DNA from: CAZJQT01 sp964604415
GTDB taxonomy: Bacteria; Patescibacteriota; Saccharimonadia; Saccharimonadales; CAZJQT01
DNA: 54,521 nt
Assembly: GCA_964604415.1 (NCBI GenBank)
Contig: CAZRYT010000003.1
Span: forward strand, 1-54,521
Direction: 5' to 3'
Shown: in pieces, positions 17,103-25,359 of the stretch
Layout of the letters: each line of letters begins with the position of its first letter
Position numbering within the stretch: the first letter of the stretch is position 1
Translations under genes and position numbers: made by a program
The notes under the pieces: model-generated
Databases searched by the model: none
The model's input: only the letters and a program-made list of their open reading frames with translations
What the model was told of the DNA's origin: nothing

Positions 17103-18674
17103 TTAACCTTCTCCCGACCCTGATTTACTGACTTCTGGTACTTCGGCTGGTTTGTAACTTTCGGCGATCTTGTTGGCCATATCGGTTATTTTCTGCTTGG
17201 TTTTGTCGTCCGGCTCATCGCCTGAATTGATCTTTTCAACCATTTTAGGCTGGTCGTGTTTGAGTTCGCGCAGCAGGTTGGCTTCGGCCAGCTTTATCTT
17301 GTCCAATGGTACTTGGTCAAATGCACCAGAAGTAGCCGCCAGCAAAGTAGCGTACATCTGCCAAATTGCATAAGGGCTATACTGCGGCTGTTTGAGCAGC
17401 TCAGTTAAACGCTGACCGCGTTCAATGCGGTGACGCGTTTCGGCATCAAGATCGGTAGAGAACTGAGAAAAAGCCGCTAACTCACGGAACTGCGCCAACT
17501 CAATACGCAAGGACTTAGCCACGCTTTTGACGGCTTTAGTCTGGGCATTACCACCAACACGCGAGACACTCAAACCAACCGAAATAGCCGGACGGATACC
17601 TTGGTAGAACAAGTTGGTTTCCATGAATATCTGGCCATCAGTGATAGAAATAACATTGGTTGGAATGTAGGCGCTGATATCACCGGCTTGGGTTTCAATA
17701 ATCGGTAGGGCAGTCAGGCTACCGGCGCCAAGTTTGTCAGATAATTTTGATGAACGCTCCAATAGGCGTGAGTGCAAGTAAAAGACGTCTCCTGGATACG
17801 CCTCACGACCTGGCGGACGACGCAGTAGCAAGGACATCTGGCGGTAAGCCGCGGCGTGCTTAGACAGGTCATCATAAATAATTAGGGCGTGTTGTTTGTT
17901 GTCGCGGAAATATTCGCCCATGGCCGTTGCAGCGTAGGGCGCTAGATACTGGAGTGATGCAGGGTCAGCGGCGCTAGTTGCCACCACGATGGTCTGATCC
18001 ATAACGCCTTCGCGGCGCAGACGCTCAACCAAACGAGCAACTTTACTGAGCTTCTGACCGATGGCTACGTAGATGTTGATAACACCAGTTTTCTGGCGAT
18101 GCTGGTTGATCATAGTGTCAATGGCAATGGCGCTTTTACCAGTCTGTCGGTCACCGATTAATAGTTCGCGCTGGCCACGGCCGATCGGCACCATGGCGTC
18201 AATGGCGGTGATGCCGGTCATTAGCGGCTCATGCACGCTTTTGCGGTCCAAAACACCAGGTGCAGTTTGCTCAACACGGCTAGTCAGCTTGGTTTTGATT
18301 GGACCTTTGCTATCCAGTGGATTGCCCAGCGGGTCAACCACGCGGCCAACCATTTCTGGGCCGACTGGCACTTCTAGGACTTTACCGGTCAGCTTGGCGG
18401 TGGCACCGGCCTTGATCAAAGTATCATCACCTAGCAAGACGGCGCCGATTTCATCCTCGCCCAAGTTGAAGGCAAAGGCCGTCAGGGTAGTACCGCTGGT
18501 AGTTTCGATAGAGATCATTTCGTTATAACCGGCGCGAGTCAGGCCGTAAATCCAGACCACACCGTCACCAACGCGGGTAACAATGCCAACTTGCTCAATC
18601 TCTGGACGCTTTTTGAGCTCAGCAATGGCTGTCCGAATGTCATTGGATAGATCTTGGATGGAAACTTCGCCCAT
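17103..18674 (-). CDS. atpA: F-type ATP synthase alpha subunit
   Basis: The 523-residue protein has the P-loop GDRQTGKSAIAIDT (near residue 172), LIIYDDLSKHAAAYRQMSLLLRRPPGREAYPGD and the SVSRVGGNAQTKAVK region typical of alpha. It forms the non-catalytic nucleotide-binding positions of the F1 hexamer. The ATG overlaps the atpH stop by 1 nt (TAATG). The extreme C-terminus is a short polar extension (EVPEVSKSGSGEG). Confidence 0.97.
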   Translation of the reverse strand: MGEVSIQDLSNDIRTAIAELKKRPEIEQVGIVTRVGDGVVWIYGLTRAGYNEMISIETTSGTTLTAFAFNLGEDEIGAVLLGDDTLIKAGATAKLTGKVLEVPVGPEMVGRVVDPLGNPLDSKGPIKTKLTSRVEQTAPGVLDRKSVHEPLMTGITAIDAMVPIGRGQRELLIGDRQTGKSAIAIDTMINQHRQKTGVINIYVAIGQKLSKVARLVERLRREGVMDQTIVVATSAADPASLQYLAPYAATAMGEYFRDNKQHALIIYDDLSKHAAAYRQMSLLLRRPPGREAYPGDVFYLHSRLLERSSKLSDKLGAGSLTALPIIETQAGDISAYIPTNVISITDGQIFMETNLFYQGIRPAISVGLSVSRVGGNAQTKAVKSVAKSLRIELAQFRELAAFSQFSTDLDAETRHRIERGQRLTELLKQPQYSPYAIWQMYATLLAATSGAFDQVPLDKIKLAEANLLRELKHDQPKMVEKINSGDEPDDKTKQKITDMANKIAESYKPAEVPEVSKSGSGEG

Positions 18675-19075
18675 TACGACGCTCCCCCGACGAATTGCTT
18701 GAACTTAGCCAGCTTAGCTTTGATAGTTAGGTCCAATTGCTCGTTGGGCAAGTCCAGCCGGACGCCACCAACCGTTTTGCTGTCCAACTCATCGTGTAAT
18801 TGGACATCTTTCGCCTTAGGGTACTCGGATTTAACCAAACTTTTTAGTTCTTGTTTGACCTCATCGCTCAAGGCAAAGGCACTGACAGCTGTAGCTTCGA
18901 CTTGGCCGTGCTCGGCTCGGTATTCCAGGATATCGCGCATTAGTGGCTCTAAATCAGCCGTTCGTGACTCAGTTAATAAATAGGCAGCGATTTCCTGAGC
19001 CAGCTTTTTGGAGCTGCCGACTGTTAGAGTGCGTTCAGCAATAACCTCGGCGAGATGACTACGGCTTATCTTCAC
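18674..19075 (-). CDS. atpH: F-type ATP synthase delta subunit, short form
   Basis: The 133-residue protein keeps the delta C-terminal signature GGVRLDLPNEQLDLTIKAKL and a helical N-terminal domain, but it is clearly shorter than the roughly 175-180 residues common in bacteria. Delta links the top of F1 to the b stator. Its ATG overlaps the atpF stop (ATGA) and its stop overlaps atpA (TAATG). The shortening lies in the N-terminal and middle part. Confidence 0.88.
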   Translation of the reverse strand: MKISRSHLAEVIAERTLTVGSSKKLAQEIAAYLLTESRTADLEPLMRDILEYRAEHGQVEATAVSAFALSDEVKQELKSLVKSEYPKAKDVQLHDELDSKTVGGVRLDLPNEQLDLTIKAKLAKFKQFVGGAS

Positions 19076-19599
19076 TTGCGGCCTTTCATAGCTTTTTCTA
19101 TCAAGGCCTTGTCTTTCTTGGCGTCAATTTTTTCACCTACGATTGCCTCAGTGGCGTCAGACACTAATACCGCCATGTCTTTTTCGAGTTTGCGGCGGGC
19201 ATGTTCGGTTTCATCGCTAATCTTCAGCTGAGCTTGAGCTAGGATGTCATCGGCTTTGAGGCTAGCGGATTTTTCGGCTTCATGGACGAGTTCCCGGGCT
19301 TCTTTATGGCCGGTAGCGACAATTTTGTCGGCTTCAGAGCGGGCATCGCGAACAATCTGTTTGGCTTGTTCGTCCAGCTTGGCCTTTTCGCGCTCTAGTT
19401 GTTGGCCCATTTTGACACCGTTGTCAATTGTTTTACGGCGCTCTTCCAAAAGTTTGATAATTGGCTTGAAGGCATAGCGCTTGAGAAGCAGAAAAACTAT
19501 CACGAAACTGAGTAGCTGAATAATAAAAGCGCTGGGGCTGATACCCAGAGCACCTATGCCCGTAGTACTGGCTTCGGCTGCAAATACAAATGGAATCAT
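19072..19599 (-). CDS. atpF: F-type ATP synthase b subunit
   Basis: The 175-residue protein has one membrane helix (about residues 22-42, AFIIQLLSFVIVFLLLKRYAF) and then a long charged coiled coil rich in Lys, Glu and Ala, as expected for the peripheral stalk. A short segment before the helix (VFAAEAS) is periplasmic/exoplasmic. AAGGA lies 6 nt before the ATG. It is followed by atpH with ATGA overlap. Confidence 0.94.
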   Translation of the reverse strand: MIPFVFAAEASTTGIGALGISPSAFIIQLLSFVIVFLLLKRYAFKPIIKLLEERRKTIDNGVKMGQQLEREKAKLDEQAKQIVRDARSEADKIVATGHKEARELVHEAEKSASLKADDILAQAQLKISDETEHARRKLEKDMAVLVSDATEAIVGEKIDAKKDKALIEKAMKGRK

Positions 19600-19615
19600 C
19601 TATATCCTTCTTAAA

Positions 19616-19849
19616 TTACTTGATAATGAAGAGGGAAGCAAAGACTAGAAGAGCCATCAGCTCAACGATAGCCACAAAGACCAAGATCTGGCCTAGGAAT
19701 TTGGCTGACTCGGGGTTACGACCAACGGCATTCATGAAAGCGTTACCGATCAGACCGACACCAATACCGGGGCCAATCATACCGGCACCCAGCATGAGAC
19801 CTTTACCTACGACCTCAACGTTACCTGTTAATTCTGCTAAATAGAGCAT
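19616..19849 (-). CDS. atpE: F-type ATP synthase c subunit
   Basis: The 77-residue protein forms a two-helix hairpin with the polar loop GRNPESA and the ion-binding Glu in FVAIVELMALLVF (about residue 63). The residues after the Glu are L-M rather than the S-containing set typical of sodium-binding rings, so proton coupling is the simpler reading. GGAGGAG lies 6 nt before the ATG. Confidence 0.95.
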   Translation of the reverse strand: MLYLAELTGNVEVVGKGLMLGAGMIGPGIGVGLIGNAFMNAVGRNPESAKFLGQILVFVAIVELMALLVFASLFIIK

Positions 19850-19873
19850 TTTATCTCCTCCTACTTATTAATT

Positions 19874-20692
19874 TCATGACGTCGCCTTCATCTGCTCGGC
19901 TGTGTGCTCCAAAGCCTCATCTTCTTCATGGCCATGACTGATAGCCAGTGAAAGATAGGTCACAGATAGCATAACAAAAATATAGGCCTGCAACAGAGCC
20001 ACGCCCAATTCTAAAAACAGAAACGGGAAAGATGTCAGAGGTGCGGCAAACTTACCGAGATATGAAAACACCGAAATAATGATTTCGCCAATAGCAATGT
20101 TCAAAAACAACCTGAGTGCCAGACTAAAAACGCGAATTAGTTCATTGAAAACTTCGTAGACACCAATCAGGTAGGTCAGCGGGTTCCAGAGTTTGCCGGC
20201 AAAATAGTGCCGAAAATGTTTGATGGGACCCGATTCGCGAATAGCAAAATACTGAATCAAAACCATTGAGATTACTGCCGTTGCTAAGGTGCCGTTTAAA
20301 TCAGCTGTGAAAGCTCTAAAGACTGGCGCGCCGTGATAAGTAAAGGCTTCACCAACTCCAGGTAATAGGCCCAAGATGTTGCTGAGCGCCACAAAGAAAA
20401 AGATAGTCACAAAATAAGGCGCATATTTTAGGGCTTTATCACGGTCGCCTAGGCTGCCTTCCAAAACATTGGTTATGAAGTCAGTGCCTATTTCTACAAT
20501 CTGGCTAAAGCCAGCCTTGGGCCGCAGCGTCAACCGTCGGGCCACATATACCAGCACGGCTATAATTAGCAGCGAACAAATCCAGGTAAAAACCATCGAA
20601 TTGGTGATAGTTACACCGTGGAAATCAAATAAACCAGTTGGCGCAATGTGAACAACCGGGCCAGACTCAGCTGCAAATCTGCTTAGAATCAT
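19874..20692 (-). CDS. atpB: F-type ATP synthase a subunit
   Basis: The 272-residue membrane protein shows the a-subunit signature ELIRVFSLALRLFLNIAIGEI, containing the essential Arg (in LALRLF) next to the c ring, plus LLQAYIFVMLSVTYLSLAI in the last helix. It provides the two half channels for ions. Its ATG overlaps the stop of the atpI-like gene as ATGA. The C-terminus is a soluble acidic tail (GHEEDEALEHTAEQ). Confidence 0.95.
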   Translation of the reverse strand: MILSRFAAESGPVVHIAPTGLFDFHGVTITNSMVFTWICSLLIIAVLVYVARRLTLRPKAGFSQIVEIGTDFITNVLEGSLGDRDKALKYAPYFVTIFFFVALSNILGLLPGVGEAFTYHGAPVFRAFTADLNGTLATAVISMVLIQYFAIRESGPIKHFRHYFAGKLWNPLTYLIGVYEVFNELIRVFSLALRLFLNIAIGEIIISVFSYLGKFAAPLTSFPFLFLELGVALLQAYIFVMLSVTYLSLAISHGHEEDEALEHTAEQMKATS

Positions 20693-20994
20693 ACTTTACC
20701 ACCTTGCTTATGCTCGGCTTGATCACGAGCAACTTGCTTGAGCGTTGCCGCGACAACCACAACCGCACCACCGACGGCTAGGACTAGTGCCGCCAAGGTA
20801 TAGGATGGGGAACTATGGAAATGATCATCCAGCTTAACGCCGATAATCACCGGTACAATTATTGTTAGTGCCAATTGCCAGCCCATATTTACGGCGGCGC
20901 TAAAGAATTGTTTGCGGGCAAACATGGCCAATGACTCATCAAGTTTATCTTGAGCCACAGGGGCAGTAGCTTTATTAACAGTTTTTTCACCCAT
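20689..20994 (-). CDS. AtpI/AtpZ-like small membrane protein, first gene of the ATP synthase operon
   Basis: The 101-residue protein has two hydrophobic helices (about 38-55 and 65-85) flanked by charged termini, matching the small AtpI/AtpZ proteins encoded before atpB in many operons and linked to c-ring assembly or Mg2+ uptake. The position and the ATGA overlap with atpB support this. Sequence similarity itself is weak, so the exact family is uncertain. Confidence 0.75.
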   Translation of the reverse strand: MGEKTVNKATAPVAQDKLDESLAMFARKQFFSAAVNMGWQLALTIIVPVIIGVKLDDHFHSSPSYTLAALVLAVGGAVVVVAATLKQVARDQAEHKQGGKV

Positions 20995-21004
20995 TGGTAA
21001 CTGC

Positions 21005-21034
21005 AGTATATCAATTAATCAACAGGGCTCGCAA
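21005..21034 (-). promoter_or_regulatory. Probable ATP synthase operon promoter
   Basis: On the minus strand TTGCGA (21029-21034), 18-nt spacer and TATACT (21005-21010), then 10 nt to the first ATG at 20994. It lies between the VKOR stop and the operon. Confidence 0.6.
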
Positions 21035-21050
21035 CCCGTTTGAGGCTTTT

Positions 21051-21659
21051 CTAGACCAACGTCGACCAGTAGAACCAGAAATGTTGCAGGATGACTGCAA
21101 TAATCAGCAAGTACCAGACAATTAGAAGATCAATGTGATGGCCTTGGACAAAACCAACAATTGAGTCGTACTTTTTAGGTAGTTTGATGTGTTTCTGTCT
21201 TAGGTTATAGAGCAATGTATGCCAGAAGATAGGAATGGTGACAGCCCAAACTACCATGCAGTATGGACAGAGAGCGCCGATGCGGAAAATGCTCTGGAAC
21301 TGTAACCAAGTGATAAAGCCAACCCCAAATGTAGCACCGATCTGTAGACCCAGCCAGAACCAACGCTTGAACGTCGCGCCAGCTAATAGTCCTGCGCCAA
21401 TGGTAGCGACGACTGCAAAACCAACCAAGCCAATGAATGGGTTAGGGAAACCGAAAGCTGAAGCTTGCGGCTTATTGATAACTGGGCCACAGGCCACGAT
21501 TGGGTTGAGATCACAATTTAGCTGAGCAGCAGGATGTTTCAGTAGCTCAATCTTTTCTAATGTCAGCATACCTGAGCAAAATATGCCGATAATGCCGCCA
21601 ACTAATAGGATGTAAGGTAATACGCGAGATAGTGTCCATTCAGCTGACTGCTTGCTCAT
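21051..21659 (-). CDS. Vitamin K epoxide reductase (VKOR) family protein
   Basis: The 202-residue membrane protein has about five helices and both VKOR cysteine pairs: the loop pair CDLNPIVAC and the active-site CPYC in the fourth helix. Conserved Ser/Gly around PNPFIGLVGFA also fit. Bacterial VKOR passes electrons from a thiol oxidase to quinone and so drives disulfide formation in exported proteins. No DsbA-like domain is fused. The start lies 7 nt after a minus-strand TAAACT. It is divergent from a glutaredoxin-like gene with 33 nt between starts. Confidence 0.93.
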   Translation of the reverse strand: MSKQSAEWTLSRVLPYILLVGGIIGIFCSGMLTLEKIELLKHPAAQLNCDLNPIVACGPVINKPQASAFGFPNPFIGLVGFAVVATIGAGLLAGATFKRWFWLGLQIGATFGVGFITWLQFQSIFRIGALCPYCMVVWAVTIPIFWHTLLYNLRQKHIKLPKKYDSIVGFVQGHHIDLLIVWYLLIIAVILQHFWFYWSTLV

Positions 21660-21692
21660 TTACTCTAGTTTAGCATGTTATAATTTAGCCTT

Positions 21693-21929
21693 ATGATAAC
21701 TATATATTCAGCTGACTGGTGCGCCTTCTGCCACATGGCCAAGCAGTATTTTGACAAGCTTGGCGTTAAGTACACCGACAAGAACGTTGAGACTGACGTA
21801 GCCAACGCTAATGAATCCATAAAACTTTCTGGCCAGATGGGCATCCCAGTGATAGATATCGATGGCACGATCATAGTTGGGTTCGATAGACCCAGGATCG
21901 ACGCCGCTCTCTCAAAAACAAAAAACTAA
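21693..21929 (+). CDS. Glutaredoxin-like thiol-disulfide protein
   Basis: The 78-residue protein has a thioredoxin fold with the active site WCAFC near residue 10, cis-proline GIPVIDIDGT, and the FDRPRIDAAL helix, the plan of small glutaredoxin/NrdH/Mrx1-like proteins. It probably works in the cytosol as a dithiol reductant, for ribonucleotide reductase or for other proteins. TATAAT (21679-21684) ends 8 nt before the ATG. The gene is divergent from VKOR, so an oxidising and a reducing thiol system share one control region. Confidence 0.9.
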   Translation: MITIYSADWCAFCHMAKQYFDKLGVKYTDKNVETDVANANESIKLSGQMGIPVIDIDGTIIVGFDRPRIDAALSKTKN

Positions 21930-22021
21930 CATAAGAGTTTACTGTGATGTTTATCACAGATGTAACAATCTGTTGATTTTTGGTATTTATCCACATATAA
22001 TTTTAGTAGTTGGAGGATACT

Positions 22022-22525
22022 ATGAACGCCCAAGAACGCGATCCAATCATGCATAAAACACCAGATAGTGGGCCTGGTTTGGAGGTTATCCAAAATAACG
22101 AAGGCCCAGAGCGGCCTTTTTTTGACCCAAAAGAGCCATTACCGGACGTTGAAAAGATCGATCTTGAAGAGTTTAGGCTGAGTCCACTGGATTCTGAACA
22201 GAAATTCTTTACAAAAAAAGAAGAGCTTGTGCGCAGAATTATAGAAGGCGCGCGCGGTAGCTTGGAGGACGCAGTCTTTAAGCCAGCTTACGAACAAACT
22301 GTGGGCAACCTTGTCCAGGCGGCATTTGACGAGGATCTGAAATCCAAACTAAGTGACATAATGCCAGATCTTTATGATACCTTAATAAGCCGGCAGCCAC
22401 GTCTTATCAAGCTACTTGACCGATTGAAGGAAGACAAGATTGTTGACGACGAAAAACGTGGCGAAATACTTAAGGCAACGCTTATGACAGCCATCCAGTT
22501 CGAAGAAACCGACGTTGTAGAATAA
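22022..22525 (+). CDS. Hypothetical acidic protein, 167 aa
   Basis: The protein is soluble and acidic with a proline-rich N-terminal third (about residues 1-50) and a helical C-terminal part (SDIMPDLYDTLISRQPRLIKLLDRL). No domain is recognised. ATG 22022 is preferred over an upstream in-frame TTG (22010) because GGAGG sits 5-6 nt before it; this gene therefore uses a Shine-Dalgarno start, unlike many neighbours. Confidence 0.78.
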   Translation: MNAQERDPIMHKTPDSGPGLEVIQNNEGPERPFFDPKEPLPDVEKIDLEEFRLSPLDSEQKFFTKKEELVRRIIEGARGSLEDAVFKPAYEQTVGNLVQAAFDEDLKSKLSDIMPDLYDTLISRQPRLIKLLDRLKEDKIVDDEKRGEILKATLMTAIQFEETDVVE

Positions 22526-22528
22526 AAA

Positions 22529-22557
22529 TTGAAAGAAGCCACGTCTTGAGCAATACT
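22529..22557 (+). promoter_or_regulatory. Promoter of the corrinoid adenosyltransferase-like gene
   Basis: TTGAAA (22529-22534), 17-nt spacer, AATACT (22552-22557), then 6 nt to ATG 22564. Confidence 0.65.
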
Positions 22558-22563
22558 TAGCTG

Positions 22564-23133
22564 ATGGCATTCGAAGATTTCAAGACAAAGCAGTCTGTGG
22601 TAGTGGTTTACACCGGCGAAGGCAAGGGTAAAACCAGCGCCAGCCTGGGATTGACTGTCCGTGCACTTGGTGCTGGCTGGAAGGTAGCTTACATCCAGTT
22701 TATAAAACACTGGACCGTCAGCGAGCATGATTTTATAAGTGATATCAAGCCAGTTTATAAAAACCGACTGTTCTTCTACAAAGGCGGCAAGGGCTTTTAC
22801 AACGCTGGCAAATTGAGCGCCAAAGACGTCAGCGAATCAGAACACCAACGTGCCGCTCAAGTAACCTACCAAAAAGCCCTGGCTTGCGCCACTGGCGGCA
22901 AATATGACCTGGTGACATGTGACGAGATCAACAACGCAGTGCATGACGGGCTACTTAGCGTCAAAGATCTAGAAAATCTAATCAAAAATAAGCATCCTAA
23001 GACCAGTTTGTGCCTAACAGGACGTAACTTTCCAGAGAAGATGCTCAAGTATGCTGATATAGCTACCAACATGACCAAACTCAAACACCATTTTGACAAT
23101 AAATTCTTAGCCAACAAAGGCATTGATTTCTAG
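22564..23133 (+). CDS. CobO/BtuR-type ATP:corrinoid adenosyltransferase-like protein
   Basis: The 189-residue protein has the family's P-loop YTGEGKGKTSASLG (residues 16-29), VAYIQFIK, the DLVTCDEINNAV acidic segment and a closing LTGRNFP stretch. The known reaction transfers the adenosyl group of ATP to cob(I)alamin or precursors. No other cobalamin gene is in the window, and reduced CPR genomes usually lack B12 synthesis, so it may act on scavenged corrinoid or have been repurposed as an ATP-binding protein. Key residues look intact. Confidence 0.87.
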   Translation: MAFEDFKTKQSVVVVYTGEGKGKTSASLGLTVRALGAGWKVAYIQFIKHWTVSEHDFISDIKPVYKNRLFFYKGGKGFYNAGKLSAKDVSESEHQRAAQVTYQKALACATGGKYDLVTCDEINNAVHDGLLSVKDLENLIKNKHPKTSLCLTGRNFPEKMLKYADIATNMTKLKHHFDNKFLANKGIDF

Positions 23134-23180
23134 ATATTTAGCCATAACAAGATTGATAGAAATGTTATAATAAGAGGTCC

Positions 23181-23879
23181 ATGCCAGAGGCAGAAATTTC
23201 GAGTAACGAGCTACTTCACGCAGAGGATCACGCCAAAGAGGCGCTTAATAAGCTGCTAATTCTAGGTATAGCTGCTAGGGATTGCGAAACTAGTACTTTG
23301 TTGACGCGCTGGGATGGAAAAGTAATTCAGGGCGAGCACCTTCAAGCCAACTCAATTGAAATTTTACGCGATGTGGCAATGGCCGGCATGGATAGGATCA
23401 ACGGCAACTTTACTACTGAGAACGTGGCCCATAGCATCTATGACCAGTTGTTTGACCGTTTCTCTGATTCATCCCACCTTGACCTGGTGAACCGGCTCGG
23501 TTGGATAGCGCAAAACAAATGGAAGCTATTCAACCAATCAAATTTTGAATTTAGCAGTCATGAGAGGCAGCTGTTCAAAGAAAACGAAGCCCGCGTTGTG
23601 CGGGTGAGCGATAAGATTTTTCGTGATCAATTCTTTGCTGTGGCTATGGCTAGAGTTGTACCGAAGAAATATGCAAACCTATTAGAAGAAATGATCGAGC
23701 CCGATGTCGGTGTAGTCTTCTTAAACGAAAAACACCTGCGTGAAAAAATGGAATTCGCCAAAACGATTGGTGGTCCGGGTAGTGCTAATGAGTACAGGTT
23801 TTGGGGCTGGGGCATACTGAAGGGCAAACAGCTGCGAGCTAGAATGTTGGGTAGCCTTGCTAGCCAAACTCTAGCGTAA
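23181..23879 (+). CDS. Hypothetical protein, 232 aa
   Basis: The protein is soluble, with N-terminal helices (SSNELLHAEDHAKEALNKLL) and a basic C-terminal stretch (LKGKQLRARMLGSLASQ). No known domain. TATAAT (23166-23171) ends 9 nt before the ATG and a GAGG lies in the gap, so either leaderless or Shine-Dalgarno initiation is possible. It precedes the nuclease gene by 20 nt. Confidence 0.75.
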   Translation: MPEAEISSNELLHAEDHAKEALNKLLILGIAARDCETSTLLTRWDGKVIQGEHLQANSIEILRDVAMAGMDRINGNFTTENVAHSIYDQLFDRFSDSSHLDLVNRLGWIAQNKWKLFNQSNFEFSSHERQLFKENEARVVRVSDKIFRDQFFAVAMARVVPKKYANLLEEMIEPDVGVVFLNEKHLREKMEFAKTIGGPGSANEYRFWGWGILKGKQLRARMLGSLASQTLA

Positions 23880-23899
23880 TCAGCTGTTAAAATAGTGTC

Positions 23900-24472
23900 A
23901 TGAGCAGACGGGGGCACAAACGCTTTGTCAGCCTGGGGTTGTCTTTGGTTGTGGTCGGTTTGGGTTGGTACATCAACCAACACCCGGCCGTAACTAAGCC
24001 TTTGGTTGAAAATATCCCAGCTGGTAGTTATAGAGTGGTTGAGTTTGTTGATGGTGATACCATAGCCGTCAATATGAACGGCCAAAAGGAAACTCTACGT
24101 TTCATTGGCGTTGACACACCGGAAACCCACGACCCACGCAAGGTTGTGCAGTGTTTCGGCGTTGCCGCGGCGGCTTATACCAAACAACTGATAGGCAACA
24201 ATCCTGTCAGGTTAGAGTCCGACCCACTTAGCACCAACCGCGACCGTTACAACCGGTTGCTTCGCTATATTTACTTACCGGATGGACGGCTAGTCCAGGC
24301 TGAGATTATCAAAAACGGCTACGGCTTTGCCTACACTAGCTTCCCGTTTACTAAAAGTGACGAATTCCTGGCTTACCAAAAAACTGCCCGCGAACAAAAC
24401 AAAGGACTATGGAGTAGCTGTACGCCTCAGCCTAACCAATATGGTGGTTTTACTTCTAACCCCGCTCAGTAA
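23900..24472 (+). CDS. Staphylococcal-nuclease-like (thermonuclease) family protein, secreted or anchored
   Basis: The 190-residue protein has an N-terminal hydrophobic anchor (residues 9-26) and an SNase domain: VVEFVDGDTIAV (Ca-binding Asp), LRFIGVDTPETHD (catalytic Arg, Asp, Glu) and TNRDRYNRLLRYIYLPDG (second catalytic Arg). It would cut nucleic acids outside the cell, a plausible nutrient supply for a nucleotide-dependent episymbiont. The C-terminus is a short Asn/Pro-rich tail. TAAAAT (23888-23893) ends 6 nt before the ATG. Confidence 0.92.
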   Translation: MSRRGHKRFVSLGLSLVVVGLGWYINQHPAVTKPLVENIPAGSYRVVEFVDGDTIAVNMNGQKETLRFIGVDTPETHDPRKVVQCFGVAAAAYTKQLIGNNPVRLESDPLSTNRDRYNRLLRYIYLPDGRLVQAEIIKNGYGFAYTSFPFTKSDEFLAYQKTAREQNKGLWSSCTPQPNQYGGFTSNPAQ

Positions 24473-24473
24473 T

Positions 24474-25331
24474 TCAGCGGGATGGAAATTTGTTCAGTCT
24501 CATTAGCAGAGCGTCTATTGGCCATATCAGTAGAGCACCTGTGCAATAAAAAACAGTTAAGGTCCACCCTACCAGACCGCCAGGTAGTAATCTCCAAAAA
24601 TTTAGCCAAGCAATATTTGAGTCTCCACGTTTTGACTGCCAGTTGTGCAGCTTCTTAGTAGCAACTATGCGTTTTATATATTCGTAAAGTTTTGGCCAAT
24701 AGTGATAGGCCTGGCCATTGGTCTGGATGACTAAATTATTATCTTGAATTATTCTTCCGCCTCTTTCCGCAATCAACAGCGATAAGTCTTGGTCCTCGTG
24801 GGCGGCTGAATCGTCTAAACAAGTATAGGCTTTAACTTCTTCCCATACATTTTGACGGACAGCCATATTTGCTCCCCACATCGTAACAACGCCAAAAAAT
24901 AGATGAACCGTCCAATAATAAATACGTGACCAGAATTTGGAATAAAGGCTTTCCGACCATGGCAAGACGTTAGTCTTGCCCAGTCCGGTTACCCCTGCAA
25001 CCGTAGGGTTAGCAAAAACTTCTTTCACACGCTCTACCCAATCCGGAGCCAGGCGGCTATCAGCATCGATTCTGCCAAGAATCTCACATCTGGCGGCATT
25101 AAACCCCATATTTCTGGCATAGGCACGGCCTTGGTGCTTTTCCATAACAATCCTTACGAATTTGTATGATCGGGCAATCTTAATACTATCGTCAGTTGAA
25201 TTATTGTCCACTACAATAACTTCATCTGGCTTGGTAGTTTGAGCTGCGATAGAGTCCAAACAGGCCTTGAGATGGTTTTGTTCGTTGTAAACTGGTATAA
25301 CTATAGAGAGCGTTAATGGTTTTTTTGCCAC
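24474..25331 (-). CDS. Family 2 glycosyltransferase
   Basis: The 285-residue protein has the GT-A core LSIVIPVYNEQNHLKACLDSI, VIVVDNNSTDDS, LGRIDADSRL (DxD-type) and DDSAAHEDQDLSLL (acceptor-side acid), then one or two C-terminal hydrophobic segments (LVGWTLTVFYCTGALLIWPI). It resembles the GT2 gene at 3399-4331 in layout. GTG start; a minus-strand TATAAC ends 6 nt before it. It is divergent from a glycosidase gene, with which it may share a glycan. Confidence 0.9.
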   Translation of the reverse strand: MAKKPLTLSIVIPVYNEQNHLKACLDSIAAQTTKPDEVIVVDNNSTDDSIKIARSYKFVRIVMEKHQGRAYARNMGFNAARCEILGRIDADSRLAPDWVERVKEVFANPTVAGVTGLGKTNVLPWSESLYSKFWSRIYYWTVHLFFGVVTMWGANMAVRQNVWEEVKAYTCLDDSAAHEDQDLSLLIAERGGRIIQDNNLVIQTNGQAYHYWPKLYEYIKRIVATKKLHNWQSKRGDSNIAWLNFWRLLPGGLVGWTLTVFYCTGALLIWPIDALLMRLNKFPSR

Positions 25332-25359
25332 ACTTTAGTTATAGCAGGATGGGCACACA

